Assembly (NCBI GenBank): GCA_037200985.1
Contig: JBBCGJ010000001.1
Span: forward strand, 968,756-1,032,755
DNA length: 64,000 nucleotides
Direction of reading: 5' to 3'
DNA from: Rhizomicrobium sp.
GTDB taxonomy: Bacteria; Pseudomonadota; Alphaproteobacteria; Micropepsales; Micropepsaceae
Shown: one piece after another, positions 1-8,382 of the stretch
How positions within the stretch are numbered: the first letter of the stretch is position 1
Layout: each line of letters starts with the position of its first letter
The notes under the pieces: generated by a model
What the model saw: the letters and a program-made list of their open reading frames with translations, nothing else
Told to the model about the DNA's origin: nothing
Database searches by the model: none
Translations under genes and position numbers: made by a program

Positions 1-65
1 GCGAGACCGAGAAGCAGCGCGACTGGCAGCGCGACAAGGCGCGCCTGATGCGGGACAAGGGATAG
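1..65 (+). CDS. 3' end of an unidentified gene (partial)
   Basis: The first 65 bases read in one open frame to a TAG stop at 63-65 and encode about 20 residues rich in Arg, Lys, Asp and Gln, ending in RLMRDKG. The gene starts outside the window. The charged tail fits the C-terminal helix of a soluble protein, but too little is visible to name a family. The next gene lies on the same strand 69 bases downstream. Confidence 0.5.
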   Translation, partial: ETEKQRDWQRDKARLMRDKG

Positions 66-116
66 CGAGTAGCGAGTAGAGTCGGTCCTGCCCCCCTCTC
101 GCCATTCGCTACTCGC
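65..116. repeat. Intergenic inverted repeat (possible hairpin terminator)
   Basis: An 11-base arm GCGAGTAGCGA at 65-75 is matched by its exact reverse complement at 106-116. The left arm begins at the last base of the upstream stop codon, so the transcript could fold directly after translation ends. The arm is itself partly tandem (GCGAGTA repeated). No clear T-run follows, so it may be an intergenic repeat rather than a true terminator. Confidence 0.45.
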
Positions 117-134
117 CTATGGCATCCTCGCCGC

Positions 135-803
135 ATGAGCGACGACGACCCCACGCTCCTCGGCAAGATCAAGGACAAGCTCATCCGCTCCAAGCAGGAC
201 TGGGCCGCGCAGGGCCGCCTCATCACCGGCCGCCCCGACCTCGGCCACGTCAACCGCCTGCCGCCCGGCCAGAAGGAAGTGAAGACCTGGCCCGTCCTCG
301 ACCTCGGCGTGCAGCCCGACGTCAAGCCGGAGAAATGGCGCCTCCAGATCATGGGCCTCGTGGAAAATCCCGTCGCGCTGACGCTCGAACAGTTCAAGGC
401 GCTGCCGCAGGAGGACATCGTCAGCGATATCCATTGCGTGACGTCGTGGAGCCGCTTCGACAATCACTGGCAGGGCGTCGCGTCCAGGACGATGCTCGAT
501 CTCGTCAAGCCGAAGGCCGAGGCCAAGCACATCGTCTTCCACGCCTATGACGGTTACACCACCAATGTGAGGACGGACGTCTTCGCCGATCCCAATGTGC
601 TGCTGGCGCATTCCTGGGAGGGCAAGCCGATCCCGCGCGATCACGGCGGCCCGGTGCGCGTCGTGGTGCCCGACTGGTATTTCTGGAAGAGCGCCAAATG
701 GGTGACGCGCATCGTCTTCCACGCCGAGGACCGCCCCGGCTTCTGGGAAACCCGCGGCTACAACAACGAAGGCGATCCGTGGAAAGAGGAGCGGTATTCC
801 TAG
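135..803 (+). CDS. Sulfite oxidase-like molybdopterin oxidoreductase
   Basis: The 222-residue protein belongs to the molybdopterin-binding sulfite oxidase/MsrP superfamily. It consists almost entirely of the Mo-cofactor domain. Cys101 in IHCVTSWSRFDN is the expected molybdenum ligand, and residues 169-189 (DHGGPVRVVVPDWYFWKS) form the second conserved cofactor-binding stretch. There is no Tat or Sec signal and no membrane segment, so it is probably cytoplasmic, unlike MsrP. The usual C-terminal dimerisation domain of true sulfite oxidases is absent. The substrate is unknown. The ATG at 135 is used although no strong ribosome binding site precedes it. The next gene is convergent. Confidence 0.88.
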   Translation: MSDDDPTLLGKIKDKLIRSKQDWAAQGRLITGRPDLGHVNRLPPGQKEVKTWPVLDLGVQPDVKPEKWRLQIMGLVENPVALTLEQFKALPQEDIVSDIHCVTSWSRFDNHWQGVASRTMLDLVKPKAEAKHIVFHAYDGYTTNVRTDVFADPNVLLAHSWEGKPIPRDHGGPVRVVVPDWYFWKSAKWVTRIVFHAEDRPGFWETRGYNNEGDPWKEERYS

Positions 804-829
804 CCTCTCCCGCGAGCGGGAGAGGTAAG

Positions 830-1468
830 TCACAGCGCGTGCAGCGCCGCGATCTTCGCTTCCTTCACCGCCGCGTCGAACATCTCCGTCGTCAGGACGC
901 CGGTGTTCGTGTTGTAGCGCGAGCAGTGATAGCTCGACACCAGCGCGATCTTGCCGATCTGATAGGCCCCGCCGTGGCGGAACGGATGCGCCGATTTCTT
1001 CGCGCCCAGCGTGTCGCACACGCTGTCATGCGCGATCTTGCCGAGCGCCAGGATCGCGCGCAGATGCGGCATCGCCGCGATCAGCGCGATGAGGAACTGG
1101 CGGCAGGTCCTGATCTCGACCGGCAGCGGCTTGTTCTGCGGCGGCACGCAGCGCACTGCGTTGCTGATCGCGCAATGCACCAGCTCCAGCCCGTCGTCCG
1201 GCCGCCGGTCGTACACGCCCTTCGCCAGCCCGTGCTTCAGCAGCGTCGCGTAGAGCAGGTCGCCCGCATAATCGCCGGTGAACGGGCGCCCGGTGCGGTT
1301 CGCGCCGTGCAGCCCCGGCGCCAGCCCCACGATCAGGAGCCGCGCGTCGCGGCTCCCGAAGGTCGGCACCGGCGCGTTGAAATAGTCGGGATAGGCGACG
1401 CGGTTCTCGGCGCGGAAATCCGCCAGCCGCGGGCACAGCGGACAAGTCTTCGGCGGTTCGGATGTCAT
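830..1468 (-). CDS. Uracil-DNA glycosylase, family 5-like (UDGb)
   Basis: The protein (212 aa) removes uracil and probably other deaminated bases from DNA to start base excision repair. Motif A is GLAPGLHGANRTGRPFTGD at about residues 48-66, the family 5 form, and motif B is HCSRYNTNTG at 181-190. Family 5 usually has a Pro as the second residue of motif B, so the Cys there is a small variation. Cys9 and Cys12 (CPLC) with Cys107 and Cys122 are positioned to hold a 4Fe-4S cluster, as in family 4/5 enzymes. The gene stands alone and is convergent with the sulfite-oxidase-like gene. Confidence 0.88.
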   Translation of the reverse strand: MTSEPPKTCPLCPRLADFRAENRVAYPDYFNAPVPTFGSRDARLLIVGLAPGLHGANRTGRPFTGDYAGDLLYATLLKHGLAKGVYDRRPDDGLELVHCAISNAVRCVPPQNKPLPVEIRTCRQFLIALIAAMPHLRAILALGKIAHDSVCDTLGAKKSAHPFRHGGAYQIGKIALVSSYHCSRYNTNTGVLTTEMFDAAVKEAKIAALHAL

Positions 1469-1495
1469 GGCGGGCGATTCCCCATCGCCTCAATC

Positions 1496-1595
1496 TGTCA
1501 TGGCCCGCGAATGCGGGCCACCCAGTCGAGACGTGCGAACCGTTGCCGGCAATAGGGCACGCCATCTCGAAGGCCTGCCTTCGCGGGCCGTGACA
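1496..1595. repeat. Family A inverted-repeat element, copy 1 (short)
   Basis: The left arm starts TGTCATGGCCCGCGAATGCG and continues GGCCACCCAG. The right arm is a partial reverse complement ending in GCGGGCCGTGACA. The core is shorter and more diverged than in the other copies at 10797, 17770, 22130 and 46252. It fills the gap upstream of the glycosylase gene and downstream of the NYN gene. It encodes nothing and could form a long hairpin in RNA or act as a non-autonomous mobile repeat. Confidence 0.7.
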
Positions 1596-1611
1596 GTCGT
1601 GTCGTCACCTC

Positions 1612-2205
1612 TTACGCGGTCTGCGCGTAATGCGGGCTCGAACCCGCGGCGGCGTTCGCGGCGGCCGAGCGCGGCCCGCCCTCGCGCGCGATCTGCGGCT
1701 TCAGCTCTTCCAGCTCGATGAAATTGTCGGCCTGGCGCCGCAGCTCGTCCGCCGCCATAGGCGGCTGGGTGCGCACCGTGGAGACCACGCTGACGCGCCG
1801 TCCCTTCCGCTGAGCCGCTTCCACCAGGCGGCGGAAATCGCCGTCGCCGGAGAAGATCACGATGTGGTCGACCTGCTCGGCCATCTCCATCACGTCGATC
1901 GCGAGCTCGATGTCCATGTTGCCCTTCACGCGGCGGCGGCCCTGCGCGTCGGTGAATTCCTTGAGCGGCTTGGTCACCACCGCGAAGCCGTTGTAGTCGA
2001 GCCAGTCGACCAGCGGCCGGAGCGGCGAGAACTCCTGATCTTCCGCCACCGCGGTATAGTAGAAGGCGCGCACGAGGATGCCCTTGCGCGCGAAAAGCTC
2101 CAGAAGGCGCTTATAGTCGATGTCGAACTGCAACCCCTTCGCGGCGCCGTAGAGATTGGCGCCGTCGATGAATAGGGCCAGCTTTTCCTGCGGATAGAAC
2201 AACAT
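1612..2205 (-). CDS. NYN domain protein (LabA/DUF88 family)
   Basis: The 197-residue protein has the PIN-like NYN fold of the LabA/DUF88 family, predicted metal-dependent RNases. Visible acidic positions are Asp14 with Asn17 (LFIDGANLYG), Asp98 and Asp104 (NMDIELAIDVME) and Asp121/Asp123 (FSGDGDF), the expected layout of the active site. The last 30 residues are Ala/Ser/Gly-rich and probably disordered. It is divergent from folK with a 95-base shared upstream region, a pairing often seen in alphaproteobacteria near rpoZ. Its RNA target is unknown. A second, broken NYN gene of a different subgroup lies at 11795-12443. Confidence 0.87.
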   Translation of the reverse strand: MLFYPQEKLALFIDGANLYGAAKGLQFDIDYKRLLELFARKGILVRAFYYTAVAEDQEFSPLRPLVDWLDYNGFAVVTKPLKEFTDAQGRRRVKGNMDIELAIDVMEMAEQVDHIVIFSGDGDFRRLVEAAQRKGRRVSVVSTVRTQPPMAADELRRQADNFIELEELKPQIAREGGPRSAAANAAAGSSPHYAQTA

Positions 2206-2300
2206 ATGTGCTCCTGTTCAAGTAAAGGCCGTACCGGCAATAACCCCCGACCGCCAAATGTTCTTCTACGCCAAGTCGTTTCGTTGGCAAGAGCGAAGGC

Positions 2301-2804
2301 ATGCAAATGATATTGATAGCACTCGGCGCCAATCTTGAATCGCGCGTTGGCGTTCCGGCGCAAACATTGGACGCCGCGCTTACGGAGATTGAACGGCGCG
2401 GCGCGAAGGTCGTCGGCGTTTCGCCGTACTATGTCACGCCTGCCTGGCCCGACCCGTCCGATCCGCCTTTCGTCAATGCGATTGCGCGGGTTGCGACCGA
2501 GCGCACGCCACACGCGCTGATGGCAATCCTGCACGATACGGAAACGGCTTTCGGCCGAGTCCGTTCCGTCCGGAACGCGCCGCGCACGCTCGATCTCGAT
2601 CTCATCGACTATGACGGCCGCGTCGAGGCGGGCCCGCCCGTGCTGCCGCATCCGCGCATCGCCGAGCGCGCTTTCGTGCTCGTGCCGCTGGCCGATGTCG
2701 CGCCGGACTGGATTCATCCCGTCACGGGCAAGGGCGTGGCCGGGCTGATCGCCGCCCTGCCGCGCGACGTGCGCGATCTCGCGCGGCTTACTTCCCGAGC
2801 GTGA
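2301..2804 (+). CDS. folK: 2-amino-4-hydroxy-6-hydroxymethyldihydropteridine pyrophosphokinase
   Basis: FolK (167 aa) transfers pyrophosphate from ATP to the hydroxymethyl group of the pterin, the step before dihydropteroate synthase in folate synthesis. The N-terminal LIALGANL, the central DPPFVNA and RTLDLDLIDYDG at about 95-106 (Asp98 and Asp100 bind the two Mg ions) and HPRIAERAFVLVPL at 117-130 are all present. Length is normal. Two in-frame ATGs, at 2301 and 2307, could serve as start. The 3' end overlaps the convergent gene at 2788 by 17 bases. No folP or folB is nearby. Confidence 0.93.
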   Translation: MQMILIALGANLESRVGVPAQTLDAALTEIERRGAKVVGVSPYYVTPAWPDPSDPPFVNAIARVATERTPHALMAILHDTETAFGRVRSVRNAPRTLDLDLIDYDGRVEAGPPVLPHPRIAERAFVLVPLADVAPDWIHPVTGKGVAGLIAALPRDVRDLARLTSRA

Positions 2805-3351
2805 GCGTGGCGCGTATGCGGTCGAACGCCGCGGTCAGCGTCGCGCGATCGAACGGCTTGACCGTCCCCGGATCGAAATTCTCGATCGCCGAGTAGTGGA
2901 TGAAATACCGCACCGCGAGGCAGGGCGAAGTCCCCTCCAGCACGAAGACCGTCGTCTCATAGCGGTTGCCGGCGCCGGCATCCGCGCTGGTCGCGACGTC
3001 GTAGACGCGGCCGTCGGCATGCAGCGTGTGCACGTTCTCCGCCGGATCGACGAACTGCGCCGGCGCGCAGTCACGGCCCGGCAGGCTCTCGACCGAAAGC
3101 CTGGTGTCGCCGCCGAGATTGGTGCCCGCGGCCAGGCTCGCCGGGATCTGGAATGCGACGCCCTTGATGTCGCGTCCCGGACCGAGCGCGTCGAACACGT
3201 AATGCGTATCGATCGTCCAGTTCGCCGGATAGGCGATGGCGTAGCCGAGCGTCGGCTCGGTGAAATGCCGGGTGGGCGCCGCCGGCGCGGCCGCCGTTCC
3301 GGCCAGGAGGGCCGCGAGCGCAAGACAGGTCAGGACTCTGGCATCGGCCAT
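2788..3351 (-). CDS. Exported protein of unknown function
   Basis: The product (187 aa) begins with a clear Sec signal peptide (about residues 1-22, ending in TAAAPAAP). It continues with a mature part resembling small PsbP/DUF1795-like domains (FTEPTLGYAIAYPANWTIDT), but I do not assign it firmly. Two Cys (CAP and PCLAV) could form a disulfide in the periplasm. I chose the ATG at 3349-3351 because GGGAGA sits just upstream and the signal peptide starts there; the open frame extends further 5' but runs through the neighbouring intergenic terminator. It overlaps folK tail to tail. Confidence 0.7.
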   Translation of the reverse strand: MADARVLTCLALAALLAGTAAAPAAPTRHFTEPTLGYAIAYPANWTIDTHYVFDALGPGRDIKGVAFQIPASLAAGTNLGGDTRLSVESLPGRDCAPAQFVDPAENVHTLHADGRVYDVATSADAGAGNRYETTVFVLEGTSPCLAVRYFIHYSAIENFDPGTVKPFDRATLTAAFDRIRATLTLGK

Positions 3352-3410
3352 CGGCGCGTCTCCCGCATGCGACCGCGCCAGCCTATCGCCGCGCCGGGCG
3401 CAGTCCAATG

Positions 3411-3442
3411 AAAAACCCGGGCGGAGAGCCGCCCGGGTTTTC
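3411..3442 (-). terminator. Rho-independent terminator, possibly bidirectional
   Basis: An 11-bp GC-rich stem (AACCCGGGCGG with its reverse complement, loop AGAG) is flanked by an A-run on the left and a T-run on the right. Read on the minus strand it lies about 25 bases past the stop of the 3467-3841 gene and ends in a U-run. It should keep that transcript out of the next minus-strand gene. Confidence 0.8.
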
Positions 3443-3466
3443 CGGTATTCGAACGGACGCGCTCGG

Positions 3467-3841
3467 CTACTTCCAATGCGCCCAGGTCTTGCCGGTCTTG
3501 GAATTGTAGCTGATCGAAATCTCCGAGATCGTGCAGAGATTGAAATTCTCCCAATGCGCGTCGGTGTCGTCGTCATAGACGACCTTCAGATCCCAATTGC
3601 AGCCGCCCGCGTGATGCGGAAAACGGATCAGGACGGATTGGCCGTCGTCGAGCGTGTCCTGCCCGAGAACGTCTTCTTCCCAGTTGTTCGTGGAGACCGG
3701 CGACACGTAGACTTCCTTGATCGTGTAGCCGGTGTTGTTCACCAGGTTGAAGTTCTGCCGCCCCGCCGCGTCTGCGACCGTCGGAGCAAGCATCGCCAGG
3801 CCGGCCACCATGACGGCAGCCAACATCGTTCTAAAAAACAT
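3467..3841 (-). CDS. Small secreted protein with Cys pair, unknown function
   Basis: The 124-residue product has a Sec signal peptide (about residues 1-25, ending TVADAA) and a compact mature part of about 100 residues. That part starts with the pattern FNLVNNTGYTIKEVYVSP and contains two Cys (GGCNWDL and NLCTISEI) likely to form a disulfide. Similar small periplasmic proteins occur in proteobacteria and are sometimes mislabelled as enzymes; I assign no function. The ATG at 3839-3841 is chosen because AAGGGG precedes it at good spacing. A hairpin terminator follows the gene. Confidence 0.75.
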   Translation of the reverse strand: MFFRTMLAAVMVAGLAMLAPTVADAAGRQNFNLVNNTGYTIKEVYVSPVSTNNWEEDVLGQDTLDDGQSVLIRFPHHAGGCNWDLKVVYDDDTDAHWENFNLCTISEISISYNSKTGKTWAHWK

Positions 3842-3989
3842 AAAGTCCCCTTTCTGAGAGCCCCTCAACGGAGCGATAGTGCAGCAAACCCGTCCCGCAC
3901 GGCAATGGACGCAGTCCAACCGTTCCAAAATAGATCACGACGTGCGACTTCGCCACGGCGTGCCGGCCGCCAAACATTAAGGAACCGAC

Positions 3990-4520
3990 ATGAAAGGTCT
4001 TGCTCCCTATCTCGTTCCGGCGCTGGCGCTGTATTTCATCGTCCGCCGCGGCGCCAAGCCCCAGCGGATCAAGCCGGATCGGCTCTGGATATTCCCTGGT
4101 ATCATTACGTTTCTCGCGCTCTCCGCCATCTGGCGCGGCAAGGCGCCCGGCCTCTTGGAAATCGCGGTTTACGTTGCGGCGATCCTCGCCGGCGGCGTGC
4201 TGGGCTGGTTCACCACCCAGCATGTCGAGCTGACGCTGGACGACGCGACCGGCACGGTGATGAGCCAGCCGACTTGGTTCGGGACCGTACTGACGGCGGC
4301 GGTCTTCGTCGCGCGATTCGCGCTCGATTTCCTGACGACCGGCGACAATGGCGGCGGCGTGAAGGCGCTCGCGCAGCAGCACGGCGCCGGCCTGGTGCTC
4401 GTCGCCAATGCCGGCCTGCTGTTCGTCGCGGCGCGCGGCTTGTCGCGCGCCTGGCACATGGTGGCGCGCATCAATCCCTTGCTGGAACAGCACAAGGCCG
4501 CGCAGCGGCCGCCGGAGTAA
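3990..4520 (+). CDS. Multi-pass membrane protein (DUF1453/CcdC-like)
   Basis: The product (176 aa) has about four or five hydrophobic segments, near residues 1-18, 33-48, 56-75, 96-112 and 130-150. Short polar loops separate them and the tail is basic (EQHKAAQRPPE). The spacing resembles DUF1453/CcdC-like membrane proteins, but the match is from memory only and no function is claimed. AAGGA lies upstream of the ATG. The stop is 4 bases before the thioesterase gene, so the two are probably cotranscribed. Confidence 0.65.
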   Translation: MKGLAPYLVPALALYFIVRRGAKPQRIKPDRLWIFPGIITFLALSAIWRGKAPGLLEIAVYVAAILAGGVLGWFTTQHVELTLDDATGTVMSQPTWFGTVLTAAVFVARFALDFLTTGDNGGGVKALAQQHGAGLVLVANAGLLFVAARGLSRAWHMVARINPLLEQHKAAQRPPE

Positions 4521-4524
4521 GCGC

Positions 4525-4941
4525 ATGTCCAACGACGAAGCCTGGGTCGCAAGGCTCAACGCGGTGAACCAGGACCGGCTGCCCGGCATGGTCGGGATGA
4601 TCGTCACCCATGCCGAGCCCGGCCTGATGCGCGCCCGCATGGAGGCGCGGCCCGCGCTGATCGCGCCGATCGGCTTTCTCTTCGCGCCGGCGCTGGTGAC
4701 GCTGGCCGACACGCTCTGCGCCTACGGCACCGACCTGCCGCAGGGCGCCAGCGGCTTCACCACGGCGGAACTCAAATGCAATTTCATGAGCACGATCCGC
4801 GAGGGCAATGTGCTGTGCGAGGCGCGCCGGGTGCACAACGGCCGCACCACGCAGGTCTGGGACGCCGAATTGACCGCCGAGACGACGGGCAAGCTGATGG
4901 CGCTGTTCCGCTGCACCCAGATCATCCTGTGGCCGAAATAG
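4525..4941 (+). CDS. Hotdog-fold acyl-CoA thioesterase (PaaI family)
   Basis: The 138-residue protein has the PaaI/YdiI hotdog pattern: a long central helix region (LFAPALVTLADTLCAYG) followed by TAELKCNFMSTIREGNVLCEARRVHNGRTTQVWDAEL. The latter is the strand pair that builds the acyl-CoA pocket. Such enzymes hydrolyse small or aromatic acyl-CoA thioesters in the cytoplasm. The catalytic acidic residue is usually an Asp or Glu in the helix region; Asp near residue 62 is the candidate. The ATG at 4525 comes 4 bases after the membrane-protein gene. Substrate unknown. Confidence 0.8.
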   Translation: MSNDEAWVARLNAVNQDRLPGMVGMIVTHAEPGLMRARMEARPALIAPIGFLFAPALVTLADTLCAYGTDLPQGASGFTTAELKCNFMSTIREGNVLCEARRVHNGRTTQVWDAELTAETTGKLMALFRCTQIILWPK

Positions 4942-5024
4942 TTCCGGGCGCGTCGAACGACTTGTTCACGTTTGTCGTCTAGGTCGTGCGGCGGGAGGGC
5001 GATGACCTAGCGTGCGGACCCGCC

Positions 5025-5585
5025 ATGCCCCATCTCCACGATGTCGAGACGCCGGACTTTTCGGTGACGGGGCAGGCGACCGTCGTGGAGATCGCGCCGC
5101 GGGACGTCGAATCCCAGGATATTCGCGACGTCCTCGCCGTCTGGAACGCGCGCCGCGGCGCGCACGCCATGCCGACGCGGGAGGACGTGCTGCCGCGCCC
5201 GCTCGGCCGGCTCTTGCGGAACGTCAGCCTCGTGAAGGTCATCGACGGCGGGGCGGACTACGAATTCCGCGTCGTCGGCGACGTCCATGTCCAGGCCTAT
5301 GGCGTCAATTCCCAGGGCACCCGGATCAGCGAACTGATTGCGTCGCCGACATGGTCGCAATTCGGCGATGTCTTGAAGCGGTCCTACGATCTGGTCCGCC
5401 TCCGGCGCGCGCCGGTGGGCTTTCGCGGTTCGATCCGGCGCGAGGTGGCGCAGGCCCGTTTCGACTGGGCCGAGACGCTTTATATGCCGCTGCGCAACGC
5501 CGCGGACGAGGTGGAATACATCCTGAACGCCAGCGTCTACCGCCCGCGCGACGGGATCTGGCCGGGCAAGTATGTGCTGGGCTGA
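5025..5585 (+). CDS. PAS domain protein (PAS_5-like)
   Basis: The product (186 aa from ATG 5025) matches the alphaproteobacterial pattern of stand-alone PAS_5-type proteins. A helix beginning SQDIRDVLAVWNARRG is followed by REDVLPRPLGRLLRNVSLVKVI, then YEFRVVGDVHVQAYGVNSQG and a long helix and strand. No kinase, GGDEF or HTH output domain is attached, so a sensory or partner-binding role is likely but unproven. The start is uncertain: GTG at 4986 would add 13 residues, and neither start has a good ribosome binding site. Confidence 0.7.
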   Translation: MPHLHDVETPDFSVTGQATVVEIAPRDVESQDIRDVLAVWNARRGAHAMPTREDVLPRPLGRLLRNVSLVKVIDGGADYEFRVVGDVHVQAYGVNSQGTRISELIASPTWSQFGDVLKRSYDLVRLRRAPVGFRGSIRREVAQARFDWAETLYMPLRNAADEVEYILNASVYRPRDGIWPGKYVLG

Positions 5586-5594
5586 CGGGTCGGC

Positions 5595-5622
5595 CTTGCT
5601 TCGCACCGCGACAGTCTATAGC
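5595..5622 (+). promoter_or_regulatory. Candidate promoter for rpoZ
   Basis: CTTGCT at 5595-5600 and CTATAG at 5616-5621 resemble the alphaproteobacterial housekeeping pattern (CTTGAC and CTATAT), but the spacer of 15 bases is short. A transcript from here would have an rpoZ leader of about 70 nt. Confidence 0.3.
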
Positions 5623-5700
5623 TTCCGCCGCCTTCTGCCCGGTCTTGTGCCGATTTGCGCCCCTCCGCGCGGCTAAGACCATAGAAAGACAAGGATTTCC

Positions 5701-6087
5701 ATGGCTCGCGTCACCGTTGAAGATTGCGTCGACAAGGTCCCGAACCGCTTCGACCTGGTTCTGATCTCGGCCTTCCGCGCCCGTCAGCTCTCCGGCGGCG
5801 CCGAGCCGCTGGTCGACCGCGACCGCGACAAGAACCCCGTCGTGGCGCTGCGCGAGATCGCCGCCAAAGAAGTGAAGCCCGACGAGACCAAGGAGGAGTA
5901 CATCAAGTCCCTCCAGAAGCATGCCGATGTCGACGAGCCGGAAGAGGCGCGTCCCGACACCGACGACCAGCGCGAGGACTCGACGTTCCGCGCCGTCACC
6001 GAGGAAGAGCTGCTGCGCGCCCTCACCTCCGAAGCCCAGCGCCGCGCCGAGCCCCAGCCGGAGCCGGAAGCGGACTACGAAGAGTAG
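5701..6087 (+). CDS. rpoZ: RNA polymerase omega subunit
   Basis: The 128-residue omega subunit aids assembly and stability of RNA polymerase by wrapping the C-terminal part of beta'. The conserved core is [20 protein letters not shown], then SAFRARQL, then [12 protein letters not shown] (residues 1-60). The tail is acidic and Pro-rich ([12 protein letters not shown]), longer than in E. coli (91 aa) but usual for alphaproteobacteria. In most relatives rsh follows directly; here a peptidase gene is inserted. A strong terminator follows. Confidence 0.95.
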   Translation: MARVTVEDCVDKVPNRFDLVLISAFRARQLSGGAEPLVDRDRDKNPVVALREIAAKEVKPDETKEEYIKSLQKHADVDEPEEARPDTDDQREDSTFRAVTEEELLRALTSEAQRRAEPQPEPEADYEE

Positions 6088-6114
6088 CTCGCAACGCCTT
6101 GCATCGATTGGAAA

Positions 6115-6141
6115 GGCCGGGACTCGCGTCCCGGCTTTTTC
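6115..6141 (+). terminator. Rho-independent terminator of rpoZ
   Basis: A 7-bp stem GCCGGGA/TCCCGGC with a 6-base loop is followed by TTTTT and, after two bases, another T-run. It lies 28 bases past the rpoZ stop and separates rpoZ from the peptidase gene. Confidence 0.85.
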
Positions 6142-6455
6142 GCTTTTTGGCGTCCCCATCTGGGCGGCCGGCGTCCGTGCCGCCATCGCATGCCGGGAGA
6201 GCGAGAACGGCGGCGCGTTTTTTCGGGATCGCAAGCAAGACGCCGGCGACGAGACCTGGCACATGCGACCGCCGCCCGCCGTTCCTGCCTCGATAAAATC
6301 TCCGGAAAGTGGACTCACATTTATTTGGAGGTATTAAGCCATCTGTATTAAGATATCGGCAAATAAACGAAGTAGAGAAAAATATAGTACAAAGATGGAC
6401 GTCCATCGGAATTGCGCGTCTGCCAAGACAAGATAGCGCCGAAGGTGACACTCTC

Positions 6456-8372
6456 ATGACGAACACGTCCGCGGGACGCACCGACCTCAGCCGCAGCACC
6501 CGCGCCGCGCCGCGCGACGCCTCGATCGTCGGTCCGACCCCGCCGCAGAAGGTCATCGCCGTCTCGGTGATCCTCCGCCGGAAGAATCCTCTCCCGCCGG
6601 ACGCGCTCGAGCGACGGATCCCGCGCGAGGAATATCTGAAAAATCATGCCGCCGACCCGGCCGATTTCGACCGGCTTCGTCTGTTCGCGCGCGCGCAAGG
6701 CCTCGCCGTCGACGAGCCGGCCTCCAGCCTGGCGCGCCGGACCGTCCTGCTGCGCGGGACGGTCGACGCCATGCAGCGCGCCTTCGGCGTCACGCTGCAG
6801 GACTACGCGAGCGCCTCCGGCAAGACGTTCCACGGCTTTGCCGGCACGGTTTCGGTGCCCACGGAGATCGCGCCCATCGTCCAGGCCGTCTTCGGCCTCG
6901 ACAACCGGCCGATCGCGAAGCCGGCCTTTCGTCGCGCGCGCGCCGAAACCGCGAGCGGCGGCTCCTTCTACCCCAATGAGATCGCGAGCATGTATGCTTT
7001 CCCGGCCGGCTGCGGACTGGGGCAAACGGTCGGCATCATCGAGCTGGGCGGGGGCTATTGGGATACGGACATCGCGACCTACTTCGCGGGCTTGAATCTC
7101 ACGCCGCCCAACGTCGTCGCCGTTTCGGTGGACGATGGCACGAACGCGCCCGGCGAGCCCGGAAGCATACCGCCGGACAGTCCCGACTATGAGGTGGCGC
7201 TCGACATCCAGGTGATCGGGGCCGCCGCGCCCGGCGTGAACATCGCGGTCTACTTCGCACCCAATAGCGATCAAGGCTTTCTCGACGCGCTCACCACCGC
7301 CGTCGCGGACGAAACGAACAAACCTTCGGTGATCTCGATCAGTTGGGGCGCCTCGGAGACGGCCTATTCGCAGGACTTTCTCGATGCGTTCGACGAAGCA
7401 TGCGAGTCGGCCGGCGCGATGGCCATCACGGTCACCGCCGCTTCTGGCGACGGCGGAGCGACCTATTATGGGACGGCGGACACCGTGCTGTTTCCCGCGT
7501 CGAGCCCCCATGTGCTGGCGTGCGGCGGTACCCGCATCGGCAATGGCTCTCCGGAAACGGTCTGGAACGACGCGCCCGACGATGGCGCGACCGGCGGCGG
7601 CGTGAGCACCCTCTTTCCCGTGCCGGTCTGGCAAACCGGGATTACCGCGACCCCGGCCGGCGGCTCCGCTGCCGCGCTCACCGGCCGTGGCGTGCCGGAC
7701 GTCTCCGGCCATGCCTCGCCGGTGGTGGGCTACAATATCCTGGTTGGCGGCAGCCCGTGCGTGGTGGGCGGCACCAGCGCCGTCGCCCCGCTCTGGGCGG
7801 GGCTGATCGCCATCTGCAACAGGCAGTTGGGCACCGCGCTCGGCTTCATGAACGGCAAGCTCTACAAAGCGCCTGCGCCGCCGCCCCAGTATTTCGGCGC
7901 GACCTTCAACGACATCACATCGGGCAACAACGTGTACGATGCGGAGGTGGGGTACGAGGCGACCCCGGGCTGGGACGCCTGCACGGGCCTCGGCTCGCCC
8001 GCCGGCGGTGCCATCGCCTGGACGTTTGGCGTTCCGACGGCACTCTTTCCGCGCGTCGGCGCTCTGGAGGTGAAGTGCGACGGACCTTTCGTGATCGATA
8101 TCCACGCGCTGTACAAAGGCCCGACCGACAAGAGCTATACGGACCAGGCGAACGACGACCATATCGCGGAGGGCAAAACCAAAACCCTCACGCTCAAGGA
8201 CAAATGCACCGATCCCGACATCGAGCCGGGCGATGTCGTCCAATGCATGGTATGGGTCGAATCGGGCGGCACGGCGACCTGCAACGATCTTTATGTCTAC
8301 GACCCGAATGGGCCGACGCGGAGTTTCAAGGCGACGGGCTCGATATCGAAAAGCAAGCTCGATCCGGACTGA
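6456..8372 (+). CDS. Kumamolisin-like serine-carboxyl peptidase (S53, sedolisin family)
   Basis: The protein (638 aa) is a sedolisin-type acid protease precursor. Residues to about 170 form the prodomain (KVIAVSVILRRK, then the Pro-kumamolisin fold up to AVFGLDNRPIAKP). The catalytic domain follows: Glu246 and Asp250 in YEVALDIQ, Asp332 of the oxyanion site in AASGDGGA, and Ser441 in GGTSAVAP. PGWDACTGLGSP near 510 is the calcium-site region. About 105 further residues after the catalytic domain contain four Cys and are not part of a minimal S53 enzyme. No Sec signal is visible, as in kumamolisin. AAGGTGA precedes ATG 6456. The upstream 150 bases are markedly AT-richer than the surroundings, suggesting later insertion between rpoZ and rsh. 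Confidence 0.9.
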   Translation: MTNTSAGRTDLSRSTRAAPRDASIVGPTPPQKVIAVSVILRRKNPLPPDALERRIPREEYLKNHAADPADFDRLRLFARAQGLAVDEPASSLARRTVLLRGTVDAMQRAFGVTLQDYASASGKTFHGFAGTVSVPTEIAPIVQAVFGLDNRPIAKPAFRRARAETASGGSFYPNEIASMYAFPAGCGLGQTVGIIELGGGYWDTDIATYFAGLNLTPPNVVAVSVDDGTNAPGEPGSIPPDSPDYEVALDIQVIGAAAPGVNIAVYFAPNSDQGFLDALTTAVADETNKPSVISISWGASETAYSQDFLDAFDEACESAGAMAITVTAASGDGGATYYGTADTVLFPASSPHVLACGGTRIGNGSPETVWNDAPDDGATGGGVSTLFPVPVWQTGITATPAGGSAAALTGRGVPDVSGHASPVVGYNILVGGSPCVVGGTSAVAPLWAGLIAICNRQLGTALGFMNGKLYKAPAPPPQYFGATFNDITSGNNVYDAEVGYEATPGWDACTGLGSPAGGAIAWTFGVPTALFPRVGALEVKCDGPFVIDIHALYKGPTDKSYTDQANDDHIAEGKTKTLTLKDKCTDPDIEPGDVVQCMVWVESGGTATCNDLYVYDPNGPTRSFKATGSISKSKLDPD

Positions 8373-8382
8373 CGGCGAAACC

